DNA from: G039029935 sp039029935 | GTDB lineage: Bacteria > Chloroflexota > Anaerolineae > Caldilineales > Caldilineaceae | Assembly (NCBI GenBank): GCA_039029935.1 | Contig: JBCCFC010000224.1 | Location: 1-13,421, forward strand | Direction: 5' to 3' | Length of the DNA stretch: 13,421 bases | Part shown: positions 8,401 through 13,421 of the stretch, piece after piece | How positions within the stretch are numbered: the stretch's first letter is position 1 | Layout of the letters: the number at the start of each line of letters is the position of its first letter | Made by a program: the position numbers and the translations under genes | The notes under the pieces: generated by a model | Databases searched by the model: none | What the model was told of the DNA's origin: nothing | What the model saw: only the letters and a program-made list of their open reading frames with translations

Positions 8401-11400
8401 CAAGCGGCCACCGCCATCCTCGAAAACGAGATTGCCCAACTGCAAGAAGCGCAGCAACAGTTTGACCATGCCGCCACCATCTGGCTGAATGCATTGACCC
8501 TAAAATTGAACAATAACTTTTATCTTGCTCAATTTGTCATCGAAGCTGACCTCGAAGCCTTTGCCATTGCCAGTGAACGGCAGAACGAGGCACTGCTGGA
8601 GATTGTCCAACGTCAACGGCTGCTTGCAGAGGGGCAGGGTGAGATTCAGGATGAGATTATGACAGCATTGGCGGTGGGGTATGCCAAACTTTATCTCCAC
8701 ACTCTGATGTTTGTCGATCTTGTCTCACGATTTGACAACACCCGTACTGTCTTTATGGAAAAAGGCGGTGCGGAACTGGTCAACGGCATGGCACAGATTC
8801 TGCAACTGGCCGAATCCATCCGCATCGAAAGCAACCCGCTGGGCTATGACCCCACCTATGTGCCGTTGGCGACCTTTGAGGATCTGCTGGATCGCATGTT
8901 GACCAACGAGGGCGGTGGCATTGTCGCTGGCTTGGAAGAAAAAGAGGCCGAGGCTGCGGCAGCACAGCGTGATTTTGATGCCGACGGCTCGGTGTTGCAA
9001 GACCCAACGGGTGAACTCTATCAACTGCGGGAGAGCTTCAACAGTGAGCTATCGTCGCTCTGTGGTAATCACAACAACCCGGGTTTCACAGTCTGTGATG
9101 GCGGCAAGATGATGGCAAACTTCCACGATGTCGAAGCGGCCAATGAGCGCGTGGCACTGGCATGGCAACGCGCCGCCAACATCCCCACACTCATAGACAT
9201 TGAAGAGCATCGTGCCGCACAGGTCATCATGGAGATCAACAACGCGGCAGTGCAGATCAACGCCTATCAACTTTCTATTGCCAAGCTCGAAGGCTACCAA
9301 AAGATCACGTCGGTGGCGCAGACCAACGAAATCTACGATGACCCCAACAACGATCCCAACAATCCTGGGGGCGGTGCATTCTGGCTCGACTTCTCCAAAG
9401 ATGCCTTTTCCTGTGTGCTGGCAGGGGCAACAGCGGGCAAGTTGGGTGATGGCTGTCAGGGTAATGTTGATAATCTCTTTGATTACGTTGGACAACTGCT
9501 GGGCATCGACACCGAACCGAGCAAGATTGAGACCATCACCGAAGTATGGAATCCACAGGCAGAACAGATTGCACGACTGGAGGGCATGAAGGAGATGCGT
9601 GAGGCCGAGCGCAATGCACGTATCGAGGGCATCAACAGTGCGGCGGAGGTGCAACGGCTACTGCTACAACAGTCCGACTTGCTCATTGAGTATGAAATCG
9701 CGGTCGCCGAACTCAACCGTACACTGGCCGAGCGTAACCTGCTCATCGAACGCTATCGCTATCTCAACAGCCAACGTCGCCGCGCCGAGGCCGACTACCT
9801 CGAATTTATCTACAACCCCGCCTATCGCATCATCCGCGACAACACAGGGCGCGAGGCCGAGCTTGCCTTCACCCGCACCCAGCACTACGCCTATCTCACC
9901 GCCCGTGCCCTTGACTATAAACTGCTAGGTGCGCTCGACCCCAACAATCAATATCAGCCGCTCATCCCCTACAACGACCTCTACCAAGCACGCACCGCCC
10001 AACATCTGCGTAACTTTCTCGATGGGCTACAGGACATCAACATTGCCCTGCCCAACCCACAACGCAGCCCCCAAAACATCTCCTATGCACAGGGTATACT
10101 GGGGCTAACCAACGCCCGGCTCAATGGTCTACTGCCTTACACGCCTAACACTGGCTCACTCAACTGGCCGACCGACATCCCTGGCTGTACCCAAGTCATC
10201 AACAATGCTGATATTCTGCGTCGCTGTCTTGTCCAGCAAAATCTGCGTGGCCTACTCACCACCGACCCCATCCTCACAGGTGACCAGAACAGCGGCACAC
10301 AGCTACTCCTGCTCAACTTTGCCACCTCGCTGGAGATGATTGACCCCGCCCGTTTCTACTGGAACCAACGCATCGCCCCCATCAGCAGCGATACAGCAGG
10401 GTGTGGCAGCGGTTGCCAGGGGCTGGGCATCAACATCATCACCAGCCAGAGCAGCTATCCAGCCGACAGCGTGCAGATACGCCTCACCCACAGCGGTGTC
10501 AGCAATTATAGGCGACAGGTCGGAGGCAACCGCACCGCACTCGACATCGTGCAGTACAGCCCCGGCCCCACCGCACTCGTCGGCCAAACCATCCCCCAAG
10601 GCTTCCCACAGGATGGCGCAACCACCGCCGTCATCAATGCCAGTCTCAACGGCACAGGCGGCTTCCCCGTTGACTTCCTCAGTGGCCTCAGCAGTGCGGC
10701 CACCGACTGGCGACTGGAGATCAACCTCTCCGCTGGCCCAGCGCGCAGCTTGGATATCAACGCCATCGACGACATCGTGCTAGAGATGGACATGCTCGGC
10801 TATCCGGTGCAAGGCTTGGCGCGTGGTGACTATAAACGCGATTCAAACACCCGCATCGCCCTCTTTGACGCAGGTCAACGCCTTGAGCAAACGGCCTACG
10901 CACCCACTGCCATCACCCTAAGCAAACAGCCTGTCACTGACGACAACGCTGCCCAATCAACCCTGTTCAACGGCTTCTATGACGGCAGCTTCACTCTCCA
11001 CACCCCCGCCAACGTCGGCACCATCGACCTCAGCTTCTCGCTCACCGAGACAGTTGGGTCCAGCAACGCCAATGACAACACGCTTACAGGCTGGCTCTGC
11101 GCTTCCTGCAACCCCACCGTCACTACCGATGTGCAACTCACTGGCAGCTTCGATTCTGCTGATGGCGAGACAGGAGCATTCGCTGTCATCTCCGCACCCT
11201 TCACACAGCAGGTGAATGGGCGCGCAATCACGCGTCAAATTACACTGGCGGGAGAGATTCGCGAGCATGGTGATGTGTTGATGGGCGATTATGTGGAGAC
11301 GTTTGATGGTTTGCTGGCTGAGACCGCAGATGTGGAGGGTACTTTCATGGTCACGCGCTGGTCGGGGCAGGTCATTCCGGCGAGTGTGCCCGACGGGTCT

Positions 11401-11484
11401 GGTGGGGACAGTGGTGGCAATGTGGTGACGCCGCCGATTGGCGTGGTGGAGAGTGTGGTGTATTTGCCGTTGGTGGCGCGGTAG
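5419..11484 (+). CDS. Giant secreted beta-helix / glycine-rich / helical-stalk surface protein
   Basis: About 2,021 aa from the TTG start (2,047 aa from ATG 5341). Residues 1 to about 38 form a signal peptide (KRQFK, a long hydrophobic core, then AYAQ). Residues 40-130 and 650-720 are right-handed parallel beta-helix, with rungs marked by GGGIYN or GGALYT motifs and short Asn-rich turns. Between them lie glycine-rich excursions with scattered cysteines. Residues about 718-830 resemble the choice-of-anchor domain that often ends such helices (LGPLQNNGGWTWTHHPLD, SPVIDAAPEC, DQRDAAR, CDIGAVE). Residues about 831-1515 are largely helical and coiled-coil-like, broken by Asn/Pro/Gly loops with cysteine pairs. 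The rest is beta-rich (RLTHSGVSNYRR, DDIVLEMDMLGYP), then a Gly/Ser linker and terminal VYLPLVAR. It is likely exported and held at the cell surface as an adhesin, matrix or toxin-like protein; function is not established. It converges on the next gene with a 4-bp gap. Confidence 0.88.
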   Translation: MKRQFKFTIIHTILLTIFFLFCISIINLQFNLNIAYAQTCTAPGSHDTLHAALDDTACATITFEAGAFPANVTITRDVTLRGENQEATRLDGQGQGRVLTINADATVVIENLAIINGTVVGTPAEDSSENGGNGMSAEGGGIHNAGNLTLRRVLVDGNTVTGGAGATGAQGSTGETGHSGSTGSSADCDITGCDTAGSGGTGFEGKPGGQGRTGGGGDAGMGGGIYNSGTLVIEASIVSNNRAYGGEGGTGGKGGKGGKGGTGGKGGARDHSFCQVAHGGSGGRGGRGGPGGVGGIGGTGGDGDGAGIYNTGTLTLTDTQLIQNVSISGAGGANGVPGDGGDGGSGGSKGSNAHTSLTGCVFGVDTHGSRPSNGSGGSTGSTGQIGYRGIQGLGEGGGLYNVNSATFNGTTVAGNTANWGGGIFNEGEVTLRDGSLLERNDAIGVAGENGSGVGAGGGGGGAVGFGGGLYNAPDSTANISYSTMQRNRALGGDGGNGATNGGQFTGMGGRGGGLEGGVGGYGLHKGGDAGYGSGGGGGGGNATDPGRGGTGGFGAGGGGGGGRTGGNCGGDGGAAGFGGGNGGSPSCYSGSAAGGGGAGLGGAIANRGSLVVGASTFYSNTAIGGDGGRGAHGSGNASAGQGLGGALYTENVVTLGNSTFSNNHADQGGGLYQYDGNTTIAHNTFVENIAQSSGHTLHKHNGQIVVGFTIMAAANISPTGISATNCSGELVTVGFNMDNGDSCGLAAQFGDLSNTDPQLGPLQNNGGWTWTHHPLDTSPVIDAAPECPTEIDQRDAARQQTIVDDQSLVQNLPFITPLHTCDIGAVEVARTQLENSVVAWQNYHDWTLDLYHIGHAFRINELTRPANNQITTLDDITRNYANHNEGELYWRYCNDFASIEAGVSCAPWQGEVGRLMDEGDTYDIHNVLTQAKRNFATIYNGPTLDIMVNGQPMPLQSAAISGTLATVRELTNIHLIYGNEFMVDALRYAVADPGQAATAILENEIAQLQEAQQQFDHAATIWLNALTLKLNNNFYLAQFVIEADLEAFAIASERQNEALLEIVQRQRLLAEGQGEIQDEIMTALAVGYAKLYLHTLMFVDLVSRFDNTRTVFMEKGGAELVNGMAQILQLAESIRIESNPLGYDPTYVPLATFEDLLDRMLTNEGGGIVAGLEEKEAEAAAAQRDFDADGSVLQDPTGELYQLRESFNSELSSLCGNHNNPGFTVCDGGKMMANFHDVEAANERVALAWQRAANIPTLIDIEEHRAAQVIMEINNAAVQINAYQLSIAKLEGYQKITSVAQTNEIYDDPNNDPNNPGGGAFWLDFSKDAFSCVLAGATAGKLGDGCQGNVDNLFDYVGQLLGIDTEPSKIETITEVWNPQAEQIARLEGMKEMREAERNARIEGINSAAEVQRLLLQQSDLLIEYEIAVAELNRTLAERNLLIERYRYLNSQRRRAEADYLEFIYNPAYRIIRDNTGREAELAFTRTQHYAYLTARALDYKLLGALDPNNQYQPLIPYNDLYQARTAQHLRNFLDGLQDINIALPNPQRSPQNISYAQGILGLTNARLNGLLPYTPNTGSLNWPTDIPGCTQVINNADILRRCLVQQNLRGLLTTDPILTGDQNSGTQLLLLNFATSLEMIDPARFYWNQRIAPISSDTAGCGSGCQGLGINIITSQSSYPADSVQIRLTHSGVSNYRRQVGGNRTALDIVQYSPGPTALVGQTIPQGFPQDGATTAVINASLNGTGGFPVDFLSGLSSAATDWRLEINLSAGPARSLDINAIDDIVLEMDMLGYPVQGLARGDYKRDSNTRIALFDAGQRLEQTAYAPTAITLSKQPVTDDNAAQSTLFNGFYDGSFTLHTPANVGTIDLSFSLTETVGSSNANDNTLTGWLCASCNPTVTTDVQLTGSFDSADGETGAFAVISAPFTQQVNGRAITRQITLAGEIREHGDVLMGDYVETFDGLLAETADVEGTFMVTRWSGQVIPASVPDGSGGDSGGNVVTPPIGVVESVVYLPLVAR
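5902..6612 (+). repeat. Three equal-length glycine-rich excursions within the giant protein
   Basis: Codons at 5902-6090, 6151-6339 and 6403-6612 encode Gly-rich inserts of 63, 63 and 70 residues, separated by single beta-helix rungs of 20-21 residues beginning IYN. Each insert runs outward for 23-24 Gly-rich residues, turns at a non-glycine tip containing cysteine (11, 11 and 22 residues, e.g. ADCDITGCDTA and ARDHSFCQVAH), and returns for 25-29 Gly-rich residues. The first outward arm is collagen-like Gly-X-Y; the second is GGX. The division into arms was made by eye. Confidence 0.8.
6889..7227 (+). repeat. Long glycine array (113 residues) within the giant protein
   Basis: The largest Gly-rich insert follows the rung ending RNRAL and ends before IANRG. 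It contains several runs of five to seven glycines, spaced by aromatic or small residues (GGYG, GFGAG, GFGGGN), and two cysteines near its end (GGNCGGDGG and SPSCYSG). Its length would allow several out-and-back passes rather than one. A shorter array follows at about 7285-7350. Confidence 0.75.
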
Positions 11485-11488
11485 AGAA

Positions 11489-13216
11489 TCAGAATCGCAG
11501 CCCCAAAAAGCCAAACAGGTTTGCCAGTTGATTAAACTGTTTCACATCGCTATAGTAGATGCATTCTTTTTGCAATAAGGTGATGGCATCATTGGTAAAC
11601 CCCTGCTTGCTAAAATACCATCGTTTCACCGCTGCATATTGTTTTTCGCTCTGCGTCTCGGCAGCATGTTTGATGAATTTTTTGACTTCATCCACCCCCA
11701 TTTTCTTCCCCCGATAGCGTACAGACACAAACCAAGCCCCAGTCTTTGGTTTGCCTCTTTGCCCATTGGGTTGCGGATTGGGGATAGCATATTCACCAAT
11801 CACATCAATTTCATTTTGCGCACCCTGTTTGGTCACGCCTTCGCGCCGATCAATCTGCTTCATTTTGGGCAACAAAACAATCCCATCAATGCCAAAGTAG
11901 GGTGCGCTATCCACTTGATGCCCGTCAAACCGATCCATAACACCAGCAACAATCACCTCCGCCAGATGCCCGACACGAAGATTCGCCTTCCCTTGAACGC
12001 GATTAATCTCTCTACGCAAATCATCCAGTGCTGCTTCGGGTGACAGTTTTTCAACTTCACGCTGATGATGGTATTCAATATAACGTCGAAGCATGGGGTC
12101 ATCAGGACCTGTATAATTAAACGAAGGCGTCAGTCTGATGACATCCCCTTTCTGTAGTTGGTCCAGAGATTGGCGCACATCTGCTTCTTCGATATTTAAC
12201 TCATCAGCAATCGTATCAGCAAAAATATCACGTTCTGGATTTTTGATCATCCAGTATAATATTTTACGCGTAAAGCGGTTTAACTGGCTCACATATTTGC
12301 CAAACTCTTCATGATAATGTTCCCGAAGCTGACTTGTGCTACTGGTCAATGTCTCGACAAAAAATGTCTCCAACCAATTTTCATCGACGATATTTGGGGT
12401 AACAAAACGTGGGTCTCGTAGGATACATTCAATGCTATATGGATACCCCTTGGTTGCCTCCCAAATCTCTAAGATTAGATTTTCAGTTATCTGCACATTG
12501 TATACCTCGGCAAGGCGAGTCATCATATCTGTTGCATATTCTTCTACTAACGGCTCAAGATGTGTAGACTGGAAACGTCCCGAAAGTGCCCCCGTCAACG
12601 CCTCATCGACCATCATCGAGATGGAGGAGCCAGAGACAATCAAGGGTGCCGACTGTGTCTCAGATGCCTTTTGGAAAAAATTGGTGAGATCATAGTATAA
12701 ATTGTTGCTGGGGTCTAAGACATTGGTTAACGCCTGAAATTCATCAATCATCACGACTGTCGGTTTGTTATATATTTTTGCCATGGCACTAGGCATTGTA
12801 ATAACAACATCTGCCATACTTGTACCGGATGTCCATTTAGAGTTTATGTTTATATCAAAATCAGCTAGACATTCAAGCGCAATTTTATCAGAAACTTTCT
12901 CGGCAAATGCTCGTAATTGCGTCAAATTTACTTTCTTTTGATGAAACTGCGGCTGACGATATTCAAAGGCTAAATAGCTTCGTAAATAGCCTTCAAAAAA
13001 CTCGGTCGCAAATTTATATGCATCTATCTTTTTCTCGGTTTGTCGCACATAGCTCCCAAACGAAACATAAACAGGCAGTACTTTATCCTGCTCGTGATAA
13101 AGTCGATTAAATATTTTATGTAGAATCGCGGTTTTGCCAGTACGCCGCAGACCCACCAATGCTTGGCTGCGAAATGATTTTGGTACTTCGGACGCCCAAG
13201 TCCATAACCATTCCAA
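11489..13216 (-). CDS. AAA-type ATPase (ATPase_2-like) with winged-helix and PD-(D/E)XK-like domain, start uncertain
   Basis: 575 aa counted from TTG 13216. Walker A is GLRRTGKT at 22-29 and Walker B is VVMIDEF with D158/E159. IVSGSSISMM at 193-202 is the sensor-1 strand, and LSGRFQSTHLEPL is typical of the ATPase_2/COG1672 group (PF01637). A winged-helix region follows (DIFADTIADELNIEEADVRQSLDQLQ), then a restriction-endonuclease-like C-terminus with NEIDVIG (D471). The expected E-x-K strand reads WFVSVRYRGKK, with Ser498 and Arg500 in place of Glu and Lys, so the nuclease may be inactive. The conserved N-terminal motif FVNRSFELEWLW starts at 13237, upstream of the TTG. The frame is closed by TGA at 13268-13270 with only a CTG (13258) between, and no Shine-Dalgarno is seen. 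The gene may have lost its original start by rearrangement. Its 3' end is 4 bp from the giant gene. Confidence 0.85.
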   Translation of the reverse strand: MEWLWTWASEVPKSFRSQALVGLRRTGKTAILHKIFNRLYHEQDKVLPVYVSFGSYVRQTEKKIDAYKFATEFFEGYLRSYLAFEYRQPQFHQKKVNLTQLRAFAEKVSDKIALECLADFDININSKWTSGTSMADVVITMPSAMAKIYNKPTVVMIDEFQALTNVLDPSNNLYYDLTNFFQKASETQSAPLIVSGSSISMMVDEALTGALSGRFQSTHLEPLVEEYATDMMTRLAEVYNVQITENLILEIWEATKGYPYSIECILRDPRFVTPNIVDENWLETFFVETLTSSTSQLREHYHEEFGKYVSQLNRFTRKILYWMIKNPERDIFADTIADELNIEEADVRQSLDQLQKGDVIRLTPSFNYTGPDDPMLRRYIEYHHQREVEKLSPEAALDDLRREINRVQGKANLRVGHLAEVIVAGVMDRFDGHQVDSAPYFGIDGIVLLPKMKQIDRREGVTKQGAQNEIDVIGEYAIPNPQPNGQRGKPKTGAWFVSVRYRGKKMGVDEVKKFIKHAAETQSEKQYAAVKRWYFSKQGFTNDAITLLQKECIYYSDVKQFNQLANLFGFLGLRF

Positions 13217-13330
13217 CTCAAACGAACGGTTGACAAACCAGCAATTCCCGCAGAACAGATGTGGCGCTCAGCCAGAAGGCTCGGACTTGGATTTAGTGTA
13301 AAAAAGAAAAGAATATTCACAAAAATCCCC

Positions 13331-13421
13331 GCCAACGTCAAGAGCGTGGGCATCACCGCAGGAGCATCCGCACCCGAGGCATTAGTGCAACAGTTGATCA
13401 CGAGGCTTAAGCAACACTTCG
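13331..13421 (+). pseudogene. ispH: 3' end of an ispH-like gene, front part missing
   Basis: IspH (4-hydroxy-3-methylbut-2-enyl diphosphate reductase) makes the isoprenoid precursors IPP and DMAPP. From 13331 the frame reads ANVKSVGITAGASAPEALVQ and then QLITRLKQHF to the window edge, matching the strongly conserved C-terminal IspH motif VGVTAGASAPE-x-LVQ. Upstream, the same frame (MWRSARRLGLGF...) does not resemble IspH, and the iron-sulfur cysteines and catalytic regions are absent. About 90 bp upstream another frame reads QNRCGA...SDLDLV, which loosely recalls the IspH TNRQ-x-A...LVLVVG region and would imply internal deletion. The ending lies outside the window. This is a remnant unless the assembly is chimeric. 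Confidence 0.65.

Noticed and set aside
13024..13401. Minus-strand frame over the ATPase 5' end
   Set aside because: It overlaps the clear ATPase coding and the antisense of the ispH-like motif; its translation has no recognisable features.
1..13421. tRNA, rRNA or transposase genes
   Set aside because: None was recognised by eye on either strand; a covariance-model scan was not possible here.

Overview
The window looks like chromosomal DNA of a Chloroflexota bacterium (Anaerolineae/Caldilineae-like). Three things suggest this: a secreted giant protein ending in a short YLPLVAR tail, of a kind I associate with secreted proteins of this phylum; a membrane-anchored diheme cytochrome c with a carboxypeptidase-regulatory-like middle and a helical cytoplasmic tail; and two AAA-type ATPases with C-terminal nuclease-fold domains. 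The assignment is from memory of family features and no search was run.

Layout: (1) 82-2055 (+), a secreted, C-terminally anchored diheme cytochrome c. (2) 2074-2180, a long single hairpin between two convergent genes. (3) 2173-3942 (-), an AAA-ATPase-like/PD-(D/E)XK protein with a good promoter (3991-4019) and RBS. (4) 4151-5053 (+), an EamA/DMT-type transporter with an extended -10 promoter. (5) 5054-5418, a non-coding stretch with a 15-bp tandem repeat and short inverted repeats, ending in a strong Shine-Dalgarno sequence that places the next start at a TTG. (6) 5419-11484 (+), a giant secreted protein of about 2,021 aa: signal peptide, parallel beta-helix with glycine-rich excursions, a choice-of-anchor-like segment, about 680 aa of mostly helical sequence, a beta-rich C-terminal region and the YLPLVAR tail. 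(7) 11489-13216 (-), a second AAA-type ATPase, convergent with the giant gene and only 4 bp from it. Its conserved N-terminus runs past the annotated TTG with no convincing start codon. (8) 13331 to the end (+), the 3' end of an ispH-like gene whose front part is missing, so the window ends at a rearranged junction.

The genes do not form an obvious pathway. Cytochrome, transporter and giant surface protein are cell-envelope functions; the two ATPase/nuclease-fold genes are on the opposite strand and look like accessory cargo. The most unusual items are the regular out-and-back glycine-rich excursions of the giant protein (two of them exactly 63 residues long around an 11-residue cysteine-containing tip), its helical stalk of unknown function, and the roughly 91-nt hairpin at 2083-2173, whose wobble pairs all favour an RNA read from the + strand.
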